This document shows, piece after piece, positions 1 through 9,281 of a stretch of 64,000 nt of DNA; within the stretch, counting starts at the first letter, position 1; each line of letters opens with the position of its first letter. The position numbers and the translations under genes were made by a program. The notes under the pieces are model-generated. The model saw nothing but the letters and a program-made list of their open reading frames with translations. It was not told where the DNA came from and searched no databases. The stretch spans positions 124,001-188,000 of the forward strand of contig NZ_JAQGJV010000009.1 in the NCBI RefSeq assembly GCF_028290435.1. Reading direction: 5' to 3'. The DNA comes from Devosia sp. (GTDB lineage Bacteria > Pseudomonadota > Alphaproteobacteria > Rhizobiales > Devosiaceae).

Positions 1-87
1 ACTGAAATCAATGGCGTGGCGATACGTGCCGCTTGCGGGCCGATCGATCGCATAGTCTCACCATTTTGTTTGTCGGCCCAGCGTCCG

Positions 88-453
88 CTAAGCCGCGGTA
101 TCGCTCATGATGCGGTCGAACTCGATCAGCATAGTGCCGAGTTTGACGATCTGGGCGTCGATCTGGCCAATCCGGACAGTGGCGACGGCGGCCTGCGCCT
201 CGGCGTCGCGGATCGACTGCTCGTCCTCCTGGCTGCGCTGGCCATAGTCGCCCGAATTGTCGAGCAGGTTGGTGGCCTGGGCGTAGTAGACGTCCACGCG
301 GAGCTGCAGGCCCTGCCGTTCCTGCTCGGCATCCGCAATGGCGGCGGCGAAGGCTCGGCGCACAGTCATCAGCCGATCGAGGTCCGTATTGCTGTCACGG
401 GCGGGATTGCGGGTGCGGAACAGCTTGGGTCTCAGTGAAAGCATGGATGCCAT
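88..453 (-). CDS. Small coiled-coil protein downstream of exoY, unknown function
   Basis: A 121-residue soluble protein with no signal peptide or membrane segment. From about residue 20 to the end it is rich in Ala, Gln, Glu, Asp and Leu with heptad-like spacing, so it is probably one or two long helices forming a coiled coil. The ATG follows a clear AGGAG at good distance and lies 10 nt after the exoY stop, so the two are almost certainly co-transcribed. Its place suggests a role in exopolysaccharide assembly, for example as an adaptor, but no family was recognised and no function is claimed. Confidence 0.7.
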   Translation of the reverse strand: MASMLSLRPKLFRTRNPARDSNTDLDRLMTVRRAFAAAIADAEQERQGLQLRVDVYYAQATNLLDNSGDYGQRSQEDEQSIRDAEAQAAVATVRIGQIDAQIVKLGTMLIEFDRIMSDTAA

Positions 454-463
454 ATTGGGCTCC

Positions 464-1135
464 TCAGCGGCTGCCTGTTCGTGCGATCACGACTTTGACG
501 GTCTTGACCAGAATGAGCAGATCGCCGGCAAAAGTCCATTCCCGCACATATTGGCTGTCGAGCCGGACGCGATGGTCATAATCGACATCGCTGCGACCGC
601 CGACTTGCCAGAGGCCGGTAATCCCCGGGCGCGTCGCCGTATAGTGCTCGATCTCGGCGGCGTAGCGAATGACTTCGTCCTGCACGATGGGGCGTGGCCC
701 AACCAGGCTCATCTCGCCGCGGATGACGTTGATCAGCTGCGGCAGCTCATCAAGGCTGGTAACCCGCAGGAAATTGCCGATACCGGTGATGCGCGGATCG
801 TCGCGCAGTTTCTGGCTGGCTTCCCACTCAGCGCGCGCCAGGGGAAACAATTCGAGATGCCGCGCCAGCGCTGCCTGGGAGTCCACCACCATGGAGCGGA
901 ATTTCAGGCAGCGGAAACGCTTGCCGTTGTGGCCGATGCGTTCGTGGCCGAACAGGATCGGACCGCGATCGGTGGAGAACATGATGACGGCGATGAAGAA
1001 CATCGCCGGCAAGGCAAACAGGAGCATGGTCGATGCGACAAGCACATCGAAGACCCGTTTGGACACCCCCCCTTTGGGCACTTTCGTCTTGGATGACTGG
1101 CTCGATAGATCAAGTTCAGCATTTACGATCGACAT
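464..1135 (-). CDS. exoY: Undecaprenyl-phosphate sugar phosphotransferase, ExoY type
   Basis: 223 residues, typical of the short ExoY form of the polyprenyl-phosphate hexose-1-phosphate transferases. Members transfer a sugar phosphate (galactose-1-P in succinoglycan) from UDP-sugar to undecaprenyl phosphate at the inner membrane, priming the repeat unit. Visible are KRVFDV and one N-terminal hydrophobic segment (about 27-52), CLKFRSM, the active-site stretch DELPQLINVIRGEMSLVGPR and then RPGITGLWQVGGR. It heads a two-gene leftward unit. It is separated from the glycosyltransferase operon by galU, unlike a compact exo cluster. The family is certain; the exact sugar is inferred. Confidence 0.9.
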   Translation of the reverse strand: MSIVNAELDLSSQSSKTKVPKGGVSKRVFDVLVASTMLLFALPAMFFIAVIMFSTDRGPILFGHERIGHNGKRFRCLKFRSMVVDSQAALARHLELFPLARAEWEASQKLRDDPRITGIGNFLRVTSLDELPQLINVIRGEMSLVGPRPIVQDEVIRYAAEIEHYTATRPGITGLWQVGGRSDVDYDHRVRLDSQYVREWTFAGDLLILVKTVKVVIARTGSR

Positions 1136-1602
1136 GGCGCTATCTCGCTAAATGGAAGGTAGAGTGGCCGGCGGATTAGGCCTTCGAACCGTTCTTTCTT
1201 GGCGCTTCAGTACAGTTTACCGAGAATTTTACCTCTCGCGCACAACACCAGTAACAGACGCAATTGTTCGACGTATTTTGATCAATACGTCTTGACGAAT
1301 ACCGGGATTGGTCTTGCTCCAGTGCGCCGCAAGGCGAAGCAAAACGAGGTGGTGTTCCGTCATCACCCGAATGGGACCATGATTGCCGATGAGTGGCAAC
1401 CCTTAGGCTGCATAGCTGCAATGCACTGTAGCTGCCGCAAAATTGGCCAAATTGGCACCGGCAGCGAACATGTGGCGCCTCGCTTACGGATCGCGACGGG
1501 CGAGAAACAGTCGATCTTCAATAGACCAAACGGGCTATGAGACTAAGGAGCCACAGTTGCAGTCAACCGGGCAAGACTGTAATTATTCTTTGCGAGAGCC
1601 AA
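1136..1602. other. Intergenic region upstream of exoY
   Basis: 467 nt without a convincing gene. It is less GC-rich than its surroundings. Open frames across it have no plausible ribosome site or recognisable protein. It must hold the exoY promoter and probably the end of the small-protein transcript; no clear hairpin or operator stood out. Confidence 0.4.
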
Positions 1603-1776
1603 CTATAGCTGTGACAGGAACACAAAGCCGTTCCACAGCAGATAGACCCCCACCCAGGCCAGCGCGAGCACACCCAGGGCGATGATCCCCCAGGGCCAGC
1701 GTATGGCTGCGCGTTCGATCGGCAAAGGCTTGCTGGCCTTGTCCACGACCGGCTCGTCTGGCCCGTCCTTCTGCAT
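1603..1776 (-). CDS. 57-residue single-pass membrane protein
   Basis: A short gene easily missed. The ATG follows a strong GGGGAGG ribosome site. Its product has a charged, Pro-containing N-terminal tail (begins MQKDGPDEPVVDKASKPLPI), a basic patch with Trp-Pro-Trp (about 22-29), and one hydrophobic segment at about 30-56 (IIALGVLALAWVGVYLLW) running to the C-terminus. The tail is predicted to face the cytoplasm by the positive-inside rule. It stands alone between exoY and galU. The composition is that of a real membrane protein and the other frames over it are not. Function unknown; a link to polysaccharide export is only positional. Confidence 0.65.
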   Translation of the reverse strand: MQKDGPDEPVVDKASKPLPIERAAIRWPWGIIALGVLALAWVGVYLLWNGFVFLSQL

Positions 1777-2330
1777 GTCTGGCCTCCCCGGAGGCTTCTG
1801 CCTCGTTGCTGCAATAGGCGTAGACTGTCGTCCTAAAAGCTTAATTCGAGGTCACGCCAAAGGCGCGATTTTCAATCCGCTGCGGTCCCCAACGGAGATG
1901 CGCCCCATATAGTCACGAAACTGTGAAAACCATTCCGTCGATAAATTTCAAGTGTCCAAAGCGGACAAGCATTGCCTGTTGGAGCGTCAATACAGTGTTG
2001 AGGGCACTGGCACAATGCGCCAACTATCACGGTTTTTTGCGAACCGCCTCAATCGGCTAAAAGGCGAAGTAGAATTCGAAGATACACTCGACCATATGAC
2101 CCCATGAAATTGAAGGACAAGCAAAGTAGAAATAAAAACCCTGGGCAATCGCGTCAATAGATAGCTTCAAATTGGGCGGGTTTATGACGGTTTTATAGGC
2201 CTTTAGCCTAATTAAAACTCTGCCCTGAGCGCAACATAGCCATGCGTTTCGTTTGGGCATTTTGGGTGGACTTGTGGGGCCTGCCTGTGTTGCCCTTTGG
2301 GTGTTTCCAATGCTCAATCAGGAGTTTGCC
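1777..2330. other. AT-richer intergenic region before galU
   Basis: About 550 nt of lower GC content than the neighbouring genes, lying between the divergent small membrane protein and galU. It probably holds both promoters. The frames crossing it look non-coding. The stretch 2080-2220 is the most AT-rich. No operator could be named with confidence. Confidence 0.4.
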
Positions 2331-3242
2331 GTGGTTAAGCGCGTTAGAACAGCAGTGTTTCCGGTAGCGGGGCTCGGAACGAGGTTCCTGCCGGCAACCA
2401 AGGCCATGCCCAAGGAGATGCTGACGGTCGTGGACCGTCCTCTCATCCAATATGCGGTCGATGAGGCCCGCGAGGCGGGTATCGACCATTTCGTCTTCGT
2501 CACCGGACGCAACAAGGGTGTCATCGAAGACCATTTCGACCGTCAGTTCGAACTGGAGACGACGCTCGAGGCGCGAGGCAAGGACAAGGCCTTGTCCGAA
2601 TTGCGCCGCGACCTGCCCTCAGCGGGCCGAACCAGCTTCACGCGCCAGCAGGAGCCGCTGGGGCTGGGGCACGCCGTATGGTGCGCCCGCGAGATCGTGG
2701 GCAACGAACCATTCGCCCTGTTGCTCCCCGATATGCTGTTCCAGGCCCGCCGCGGCGTGCTCAAGCAGATGATGGAGACCTATGAGGAGACCGGCGGCAA
2801 TGTGATTGCCGTGGAGCAGGTGCCGCCTGCGGAGGTCTCCTCCTATGGGGTCATCGCGCGGGGCGAGGGCCCCGATGCGGGCTTCCGCGTCACCGGCATG
2901 GTGGAAAAGCCAAAGCGGGACGAAGCCCCCTCCAACCTGATCATTTCGGGCCGCTACATTCTGCAGCCGGAAATCTTCAATCTCCTGGCCGACCAGCCCA
3001 AGGGCGCAGGCGGGGAAATCCAGCTCACCGACGCCATGCAGACGCTGATGCACGAGCAGCCCTTCGTGGGCGTGCAATATGAGGGCCAGTCCTTCGATTG
3101 CGGCTCCAAGATCGGCTTCCTGACCGCCAACGTGGCCTATGCGCTCGACCGCGAGGACATTGCCGACGATTTCCTCGTCGCCCTGACCAAGCTGCAGCTT
3201 GATTCGGCGCTGTCGGAAGGTTTTCGCAACGCCGCCGAATAG
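2331..3242 (+). CDS. galU: UTP-glucose-1-phosphate uridylyltransferase
   Basis: Makes UDP-glucose from UTP and glucose-1-phosphate in the cytoplasm, the donor for exopolysaccharide glucose and, by epimerisation, galactose. The N-terminus has the nucleotidyltransferase signature [20 protein letters not shown], followed by [12 protein letters not shown]; the C-terminal half has VEKP and GEIQLTDA. The frame is open further upstream, but GTG 2331 is preferred: an AGGAG sits 7 nt before it and the 303-residue product matches the family. It is equivalent to ExoN of succinoglycan clusters. It is on the opposite strand to the exo genes on both sides and ends in a strong hairpin. Confidence 0.93.
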   Translation: MVKRVRTAVFPVAGLGTRFLPATKAMPKEMLTVVDRPLIQYAVDEAREAGIDHFVFVTGRNKGVIEDHFDRQFELETTLEARGKDKALSELRRDLPSAGRTSFTRQQEPLGLGHAVWCAREIVGNEPFALLLPDMLFQARRGVLKQMMETYEETGGNVIAVEQVPPAEVSSYGVIARGEGPDAGFRVTGMVEKPKRDEAPSNLIISGRYILQPEIFNLLADQPKGAGGEIQLTDAMQTLMHEQPFVGVQYEGQSFDCGSKIGFLTANVAYALDREDIADDFLVALTKLQLDSALSEGFRNAAE

Positions 3243-3262
3243 GCACTAATCGCACCAACACA

Positions 3263-3294
3263 AACGGCGCGCTCCGATCCTGGAGCGCGCCGTT
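3263..3294. terminator. Perfect 13-bp hairpin after galU
   Basis: AACGGCGCGCTCC and GGAGCGCGCCGTT pair perfectly around a 6-nt loop (GATCCT), 20 nt after the galU stop. There is no long T tract, but its position after galU, with a leftward operon end 190 nt on, fits a transcription terminator. Confidence 0.75.
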
Positions 3295-3364
3295 GTGCTG
3301 TCTGGGGTTTGGGGGCCGGCTGGTCTTGAACCGCGGGGTCCGCGTGTATCCAAACCCAAATCCA

Positions 3365-3443
3365 CCGTCATTGCCGGGCTTGTCCCGGCAATCCACCTGC
3401 GGGTGGACAAGATGGACCACCGGGACAAGCCCGGTGGTGACGG
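3365..3443. repeat. REP-like interspersed palindromic element
   Basis: A 79-nt imperfect palindrome running from CCGTCATTGCCGGGCTTGTC to a complementary arm ending CCGGTGGTGACGG, in the gap between the convergent galU and exoP genes. Each arm has its own smaller dyad (GCCGGGCTTGTCCCGGC and CCGGGACAAGCCCGG). This form, with TTGCCGGGCTTGTCCCGGCAA cores, is common as a dispersed intergenic repeat in alphaproteobacterial chromosomes. Only one copy lies here. Confidence 0.65.
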
Positions 3444-3480
3444 CACGGAGGGAACTGGGTTCGGTTAGAACTCCGATGCT

Positions 3481-5790
3481 CTAACGCGTCGCCGGCTCCA
3501 CCTCGGTCTCGACCTGATAATAGCGCTGATACACGTCGACGAACCGCTCGACGCCGCCCGCTTCGCTGTAGCGCGGCAGTTTCTTGAAATCGACCTTGTT
3601 GAGCACGACGCCCAGCAGTTCTCCCGATAGCTCGGGCTCCCGCCCAATAATGGCGCGCACCAGCCGGCGCGGGGTCTTGCCCCATTCGGTGACGAGGATG
3701 AAGCCGTCCGTCCAGGGCAGGACCGACATGGCATCGACCACCGGGCCGAGCGGCGGCAGGTCGATCACCACGTAGTCGAATTCGCGGCGCGCTTCGGCAA
3801 GGAAAGTCTGCATCGCCGGCGAAGACAGGAAGTCATTGGTACGCCCGACCACGCCCGACGTATTGGCCGGCACGCTGACGAGGCCGGTCTCGGCATCGGT
3901 TTGCGCAATCTGGCGCCAGCTCTTGCCTTCGGCCAGATCCATCAGGCCAAATTCGGCTTCACTGGAAATCAGGCGGCTAGCGCCGGGCTGGCGCAGATCG
4001 GCGTCGACCAGCAACACCTTGCTGCCACTGCCCACCAGCATTTCGGCAAACGCCACGGCGAACGTGGTCTTGCCCTCGCCCGGCAGGGCCGACACCACGC
4101 CGACCACGCCGCCGCCATCCTTGCGGGCTGAGCGCAGGGCCAGCTTGCCCGACTTCAGCGTTTCGAGGAACGGCGTCGTCGGCGTATTGCTGCCGCGACG
4201 GACCACCTGATTGCGCAGGAAGCGGTGAATGAGATTGGCCCGCTGCTTGGGATCGCGGCTGGCCTTGCCCAGTTCGAGCTGCGGCAGGTAGCCGAGGAAC
4301 CGCACGCCCAGCTCGTTGCTGACCTGCGCTCCGGTGCGGAAGGCCCGCTCGCGCAACTCGTTGAACGTGCCAAAGGCCAGGCCCATGAACAGGCCGGCGA
4401 TGAAGGCCGCCGCCAGCACAATCAGTGTCCGCGGGCTCGACGGGCTATCCGGCAGCAGCGCCTCGGTGATTACCCGGACGGCGGGGATCGGGAAGGATTG
4501 CTGCTGGATGGCCTCCTCATAGCGGCCAAGGAAGGTATTGTAGAGCAGGCCCAAAGCCGTCGAGCGCTGCTGCAGTTCGTTGAGCTGAATCTGCGCCTGG
4601 TTGGCGTCGTTATCCGCAGTGCCCTCAGTGTCGATATCCCGACGCAGGCCCACTTCCTGCTGTTCGGCGATCTGCAACTGGGTCAGGTATTGCTCGTTGA
4701 GGCCCTGGAGCTGGGCGAAAATCTGTCCGTTCAGCGCCGCCTTCTGCGCATTGAGCGCCACCAGTTGCGGATGATCGGGCCCAAAGGCGCTGGTCACCTC
4801 GGCAATCCGGCTGACCAGATTGGCATATTGGGTGCGCACGGTGGCGATTTGCGGATTGGTGGTTGTGTTCTCCGACTGCGCCAGCAGACCCACATTATTG
4901 GCAGCCGCCTCGGGGCCGGCGGCGATCACCGCCTGCACCTGATTGGACAGGGCGCGCATGCGGCCGGTTTCGGCCTGGGCGGTCGCCAACTGCTCCGACA
5001 GCGCCTCGACACGCTTGTCGCTCAGGGTGCGGTCCTGGTCCACCGACAGTCCACTATCCTGGCGGAACTTCTGGATCGCCAGATTGGCCTCGCGCTGGCT
5101 GGCGCCGATTTCGGTCAGGCGCTGCTGCATCCAGTCGCCCGCCGCCTTGGTGGCGTCGAGATCGGCATTGAGCTGGTCCTGCACCACCGCATTGCCATAG
5201 GCGCGGGCGATGCGTTGCGCCAATTCGGGGGAGGCGGCTTCATAGCTGACGCGAATGATGGCGCTGCGCCCCATGCGGTCGATCTGCACGTTGGAGCGCA
5301 ACATGCCCGCCACATCGTCGATACTGGCCTGAGGGGGCGCCGCGTCAACCACCGCGCCATGACCCAGGAAGGGCGACAGCAGGCTGCTGAAAGCCCCGCG
5401 TATCCGGCCGGTAAAGGACGGCGGCGGGCTCAGGAATTTGCGGTCGGTAGTGAGGTGTTCGGCTTCGGCGACAGCCATGGCGATCCGGCTCGAGCGCAGC
5501 ACTTCGATCTGGTTGAGCACCTGGGCTTCCAGATCGACAGCGCTGACGGACACCGTTGTGCCATCCGCCACCTGTTCGAGATTCTTGTCGATCAGGATTT
5601 GTCCCGCCGATACATAGCTGCGCGGGGCGAGCATCAGGTAGATCAATCCCAGCGCCAGCATGATGGCGACGCATAGTCCGATGACCCGCATTTGCCGCCG
5701 CAGGACGGAAAAGATCCGATCGAGGTCGATGAATTTCAAATCCATCGGCTGCGGCGCCAGGGTTTCTGGATAATTGCCTCGTTCAAGCAT
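3481..5790 (-). CDS. exoP: Exopolysaccharide chain-length protein / tyrosine autokinase (Wzc/ExoP type)
   Basis: 769 residues from an ATG behind GGAGG. The Wzz domain is flanked by membrane segments at about 36-55 and near 440-465, with long periplasmic coiled coils between (Gln/Ala/Glu-rich). The C-terminal cytoplasmic domain is a BY-kinase: Walker A SALPGEGKTT (about 566-576), Walker A' VLLVDADLRQP (about 592-602), Walker B VVIDLPP (about 674-680). The C-terminal tyrosine cluster is small (Tyr754, 757, 758). The family controls polymer length and export through phosphorylation cycles. It is last in the exoL-A-M-P operon, 20 nt after exoM. Confidence 0.9.
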   Translation of the reverse strand: MLERGNYPETLAPQPMDLKFIDLDRIFSVLRRQMRVIGLCVAIMLALGLIYLMLAPRSYVSAGQILIDKNLEQVADGTTVSVSAVDLEAQVLNQIEVLRSSRIAMAVAEAEHLTTDRKFLSPPPSFTGRIRGAFSSLLSPFLGHGAVVDAAPPQASIDDVAGMLRSNVQIDRMGRSAIIRVSYEAASPELAQRIARAYGNAVVQDQLNADLDATKAAGDWMQQRLTEIGASQREANLAIQKFRQDSGLSVDQDRTLSDKRVEALSEQLATAQAETGRMRALSNQVQAVIAAGPEAAANNVGLLAQSENTTTNPQIATVRTQYANLVSRIAEVTSAFGPDHPQLVALNAQKAALNGQIFAQLQGLNEQYLTQLQIAEQQEVGLRRDIDTEGTADNDANQAQIQLNELQQRSTALGLLYNTFLGRYEEAIQQQSFPIPAVRVITEALLPDSPSSPRTLIVLAAAFIAGLFMGLAFGTFNELRERAFRTGAQVSNELGVRFLGYLPQLELGKASRDPKQRANLIHRFLRNQVVRRGSNTPTTPFLETLKSGKLALRSARKDGGGVVGVVSALPGEGKTTFAVAFAEMLVGSGSKVLLVDADLRQPGASRLISSEAEFGLMDLAEGKSWRQIAQTDAETGLVSVPANTSGVVGRTNDFLSSPAMQTFLAEARREFDYVVIDLPPLGPVVDAMSVLPWTDGFILVTEWGKTPRRLVRAIIGREPELSGELLGVVLNKVDFKKLPRYSEAGGVERFVDVYQRYYQVETEVEPATR

Positions 5791-5810
5791 GTTTGCCTCC
5801 GGGGGCAGGT

Positions 5811-6722
5811 CTAGTGAGTGGGGTTGTGTGCGCTGGGCGCAGCGCCGTCGCCATAATGGACGGCAGGGCGAATGCCCAAAATGCCGCCGATCACCCCCAT
5901 GTGGAGCACGGCGCGCAAAAAGTTCTTGCGCCGCGCAATGGGCGAAAATGCGGTCAAGCCGGTCATCGCGACGCAAAAGCTGGCTTTTGCGCTGGCCACG
6001 GCGGCGGCCGTAACTCGCGAGCCGCCGAGCAGCTTGCCATGGGTCTGGCCCATGCGCAGCCGCCGGCGGACCAGCCAAGCCATAGCGGCGCGATCGGCAG
6101 GAACCGGCTCATAGACCAGTGCCTCGGGGGCCTCGGCGATGGTGCCGCCCAAAGAGGTCAGGCGGTAAAAATAGTCGGTGTCCTCGCCGCCCGACTTGCC
6201 CAGCGACAGATCGAAACGCAAGGCCGCGAAGGGTTCGGCGCGCCGAATCAGGACGTTACAGGTGTAGCCCGTGCGAATGGCGCCGTTGACGGTGACGGGC
6301 AGTGTCGAATGGAAATCGCCCTGCACCATCCAGTCGGGTGTTTGGGGATCGTAGACGGCGCGGACGGGTCCGAGCACCGCATCGGCTTGGGTTTCCTGTG
6401 CGGTAGCCAGCAGCGCGCCGAGCCATTGTGGTGCGACGGTTTCGTCGTCGTCGATGAAGGCAACGTAGTCGGCCGAAGCCGCATCGAGGCAAGCATTGCG
6501 CGCGATGCAGATATTGGCCGAAGGCGCATGCACATAGGTGATGGCGTGGGGAAAGCCGTCCCGCAGGGCGTCAACGAGCCTTTGAGCGGACGGAACGGTG
6601 TCATTGTCGGCGATGATGACGCGTACATCGACGTTCTCGATCGCCAGTGCCGCAACCGAGGCCAGCGTTTCGGCCAGGAATGGGCGGCGGAACGTACAGA
6701 TGCAGATATCAACGGAAACCAT
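5811..6722 (-). CDS. exoM: Family 2 glycosyltransferase, ExoM-like
   Basis: 303 residues. The N-terminus VSVDICICTFRRPFLAETLA is typical of ExoM-type GT2 enzymes; the GT-A fold is supported by DNDTVPSAQ near residue 40 and the metal-binding FIDDDE near 90. ExoM adds a glucose in succinoglycan repeat-unit synthesis on the cytoplasmic face. A hydrophobic C-terminal helix (about 270-290) could anchor it. The gene lies 9 nt after exoA and 20 nt before exoP. GT2 assignment is firm; the ExoM name rests on resemblance and context. Confidence 0.75.
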   Translation of the reverse strand: MVSVDICICTFRRPFLAETLASVAALAIENVDVRVIIADNDTVPSAQRLVDALRDGFPHAITYVHAPSANICIARNACLDAASADYVAFIDDDETVAPQWLGALLATAQETQADAVLGPVRAVYDPQTPDWMVQGDFHSTLPVTVNGAIRTGYTCNVLIRRAEPFAALRFDLSLGKSGGEDTDYFYRLTSLGGTIAEAPEALVYEPVPADRAAMAWLVRRRLRMGQTHGKLLGGSRVTAAAVASAKASFCVAMTGLTAFSPIARRKNFLRAVLHMGVIGGILGIRPAVHYGDGAAPSAHNPTH

Positions 6723-6731
6723 GGCGCCCTC

Positions 6732-7733
6732 CTATGCTGTGCCGGGACGCGCAGTGGCGGTGCGGACCAGATGCAGCCAAAAGCCCGACGACCAGGCAAA
6801 ATGCATGATCATGGCCGCCACGCCGACCAGCGGCACCTGGACCAGGCGCAGCCCATATTCCTTCACATGCTGCCGCGCCGCCACGGCGCCCAGCGCGAAA
6901 CAGGCCAGTCCCCAGGCCAGCAGCGGGATCAGAAAGCCCCAATGGACGATGGACAGCACCGCCAGCAGCACCGTCGGCAGGATCACCAACGGCACCATCT
7001 GGCGGATGCGCGGCTTCATGCGGTGTTTGACGATATTGCGCGCCCTGCCCCCACCATAGCCGAAATACTGCTTGAACAGGCCCGAGGCCGTGGAGCGTGG
7101 GAAATAAGTCATCGATGTCGCATCGGTCAGCCAGACGCGATAACCGGCCTGGCCCAGCCGATAGTCGAGTTCGGCATCCTCGTTGAAACGAAAACTCTCG
7201 TCATAGCCGCCAACCGCACGATAGGCAGGAATGCTCATCAGGGCATGATGGCCATGATCGACCTGTTGCGCGCTCTTGCCGGTGCGATGCGCCGAACCGC
7301 CGGTGCCGACCAGCGAATTCTGCGCCGTCGCCACCGCGCGCTGGAACGTGCTGCGCCCCACCGTAGTCATCGGCACCACGATGCTATCGACACCAAGCCG
7401 TTCAGCCTCCGCCAGCAGCTTGCGGCAATAGTCAGCCGGATATTTGCCATGCGCATCGATGCGGATGACGAAATCGGTATCGTCACCAAATTCCGCCACC
7501 GCCAGGTTCATCGCCGCGCTCTGGATGCGCTTGGGATTGTGGATCAGCGTTACCCGCTTCTGGGTCGCGGCTATGTCGGTCACGATGGCAGGCGTCCCAT
7601 CGGTGCTGCCACCGTCGGCGACGACGATCCGCGCATCCATCGCTTCGGCTTCGACCAAAAGGTCATGCAACAGCGGTCCGATATGACGCGCTTCGTTGAG
7701 GGTGGGCACGACGATCAGGCAGGATTGGCTCAT
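6732..7733 (-). CDS. exoA: Family 2 glycosyltransferase, ExoA-like
   Basis: 333 residues when started at ATG 7733, which overlaps the exoL stop as ATGA. It starts SCLIVVPTLNEARHIGPLL, has ADGGSTDGT (about 39-47), IRIDAH, NEDAELDYRLGQAGY and C-terminal hydrophobic segments (about 235-305), the layout of ExoA, which transfers a glucose in a beta-1,3 linkage in succinoglycan. The frame is open for 22 more codons upstream, but those lie inside exoL and have no ribosome site. Product family is firm; linkage specificity is inferred. Confidence 0.78.
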   Translation of the reverse strand: MSQSCLIVVPTLNEARHIGPLLHDLLVEAEAMDARIVVADGGSTDGTPAIVTDIAATQKRVTLIHNPKRIQSAAMNLAVAEFGDDTDFVIRIDAHGKYPADYCRKLLAEAERLGVDSIVVPMTTVGRSTFQRAVATAQNSLVGTGGSAHRTGKSAQQVDHGHHALMSIPAYRAVGGYDESFRFNEDAELDYRLGQAGYRVWLTDATSMTYFPRSTASGLFKQYFGYGGGRARNIVKHRMKPRIRQMVPLVILPTVLLAVLSIVHWGFLIPLLAWGLACFALGAVAARQHVKEYGLRLVQVPLVGVAAMIMHFAWSSGFWLHLVRTATARPGTA

Positions 7734-8887
7734 GCGGCCTCCGTCAGTCTGGTTGGAGCAGCAAGAAGTCCAGCAAGCTTGTTCACCAAGGCCACGCAAT
7801 CGGTCGCGTTGACGGCAAAGCGGGCCGTGTCCTGCGCCGCCACCGCCGCCGCCAATTGCACCAACCGCTCCCGTGTCAGCCCACCAATCATAGTGCGCAA
7901 AGTCTGCGGCTCGATGTCCGGCAGGACGATGCCAATGCCGTTGCGCTCAAGAAAAGCCCCGGTTTCCGTGCCTTTCAGCGCCACCGGCACGGCGCCGTGC
8001 AGGCATCCCTCGTAAAGCCGGTTGGGCAGCAGCCACTTGGAATTCTGGCCCTCTTCGAAGAAGTCGATGGCCCATGCCAGGTGCACATCCGAGTAGATCG
8101 CCGCGAGATCATCCGGATTGCGATAGGGCCCGGCAAAGCGCAGATGCTCCTGACCGGCCACTATCGCATTGAAATCATTGAACTCCGTCAGCGCCGGCCG
8201 GCCGCGAAGCACCACTTCGACATCGCCATCCATGGCATCGGCAAGGCCGCTCAGAGCCTCAAGCGAGCGCGCACACCGCAGCGCGCCGAACCAGCCGATG
8301 CGCAGCGGACCATTGGTCTCGGCCGCAAGTGCCGGATTGCGCCCGCGCTCGCCGCCGTCCCAAATGACTTTGTTTTCAACGACTTCCGTCGGCAACGAAC
8401 CGTGCACATCGAAATAATTGCGCGAAAACGCCGGCGAACTGGTCAGCAGCAACGCCGCCTGCTTGCTCCAATGCCGCTCGGCCCCCCGCATGGCGCGGCC
8501 AATCGCATCCTCGCGCAGCATCAGCCGATGAATGTCGAGGCACTCATAAACCACCGACGGCCGACTGGGCCAAAACCCTTGTAACCTATTGGCCAGCCCC
8601 AACATTTCCAGATTGCGCGCGATGATCAGATCAGGCTGCGGCAGGCCGCCCGCCCATTTCCTCGCGCCCGACATGGCCTTGGCGGTCGCCAGCAGCCGCT
8701 GGGCAAAGCGCGCATCGAAGGTTTGGTCGAGTTCCAGATAGGTGTCGACATCGAGACTAGGCACTGCGGTGCCGGCGCGGCGAAAGCCAGCGACGTGGAT
8801 TTGCGCGCCGCCAAGGCGCAGCATATCCACGCGCCGCGCGACGGCCGGATCTGCAAGATTGGGGACGAGATAGAGAATCTTCAGCAA
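7730..8887 (-). CDS. exoL: Glycosyltransferase, ExoL-like
   Basis: The product opens LLKILYLVPNLADPAVARRV and resembles ExoL-type glycosyltransferases, with a GT-B-like layout: the C-terminal half has RIGWFGALRCARSLEAL, LRFAGPYRN and LLPNRLYEGCLHGAVPVALK, a donor-binding region. The frame is open to 9001, but a TTG at 8887 with AGGAG 8 nt ahead gives a natural N-terminus (385 residues); the upstream residues are low-complexity and unlike a protein start. It is the first gene of exoL-A-M-P. The start is moderately sure and the ExoL name is by resemblance. Confidence 0.72.
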   Translation of the reverse strand: MLKILYLVPNLADPAVARRVDMLRLGGAQIHVAGFRRAGTAVPSLDVDTYLELDQTFDARFAQRLLATAKAMSGARKWAGGLPQPDLIIARNLEMLGLANRLQGFWPSRPSVVYECLDIHRLMLREDAIGRAMRGAERHWSKQAALLLTSSPAFSRNYFDVHGSLPTEVVENKVIWDGGERGRNPALAAETNGPLRIGWFGALRCARSLEALSGLADAMDGDVEVVLRGRPALTEFNDFNAIVAGQEHLRFAGPYRNPDDLAAIYSDVHLAWAIDFFEEGQNSKWLLPNRLYEGCLHGAVPVALKGTETGAFLERNGIGIVLPDIEPQTLRTMIGGLTRERLVQLAAAVAAQDTARFAVNATDCVALVNKLAGLLAAPTRLTEAA

Positions 8888-9281
8888 CGACGCGTCTCCT
8901 GTCGCAAGCGGTGGCCGGGCTTGTGGCGGTGTGGGCGGTTGCTCGCAATTTCTCGCGAACAGAGGCAGCCAGCGGGCTGTTGAATATCGCGGCACTCCCA
9001 TTCAGGAGCCCCGCTAGATCATTTGATGGAGTAGGAACCGATGCCGCCGCAGGGTCAATGAGGGCAGGCGGGCAACTGAAATGCGGTCAGCGCATGCCTG
9101 AAAAAGGGCTCATTCGTCTGCAGACCGGGGGTTACGGCAAGGCAAACAGCCGCCGTAATGAGGGCTTGAGGCGCGTCATGGAACGCGGCGCTGCCAGCGG
9201 GATGGTATTGGCAATGCTAGATAAAGTCGTCGCGCAGCGGGGCCGCGCGAGCATACTGGCGTCAGGCGAAGGATTGCGGCA
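8888..9281. other. Intergenic region between exoL and rirA
   Basis: About 390 nt between the exoL start and the rirA stop, both on the minus strand. It should contain the exo operon promoter. Frames across it have no recognisable product and no good ribosome sites. No clear operator was found. Confidence 0.4.

Noticed and set aside
1199-1540. 113-codon frame upstream of exoY
   Set aside because: No ribosome site, no recognisable composition or motif; intergenic.
2057-2317. 86-codon minus-strand frame before galU
   Set aside because: In an AT-rich promoter region with no ribosome site; composition unlike a protein.
4225-5676. 483-codon frame opposite exoP
   Set aside because: Antisense shadow; no family features, no ribosome site.
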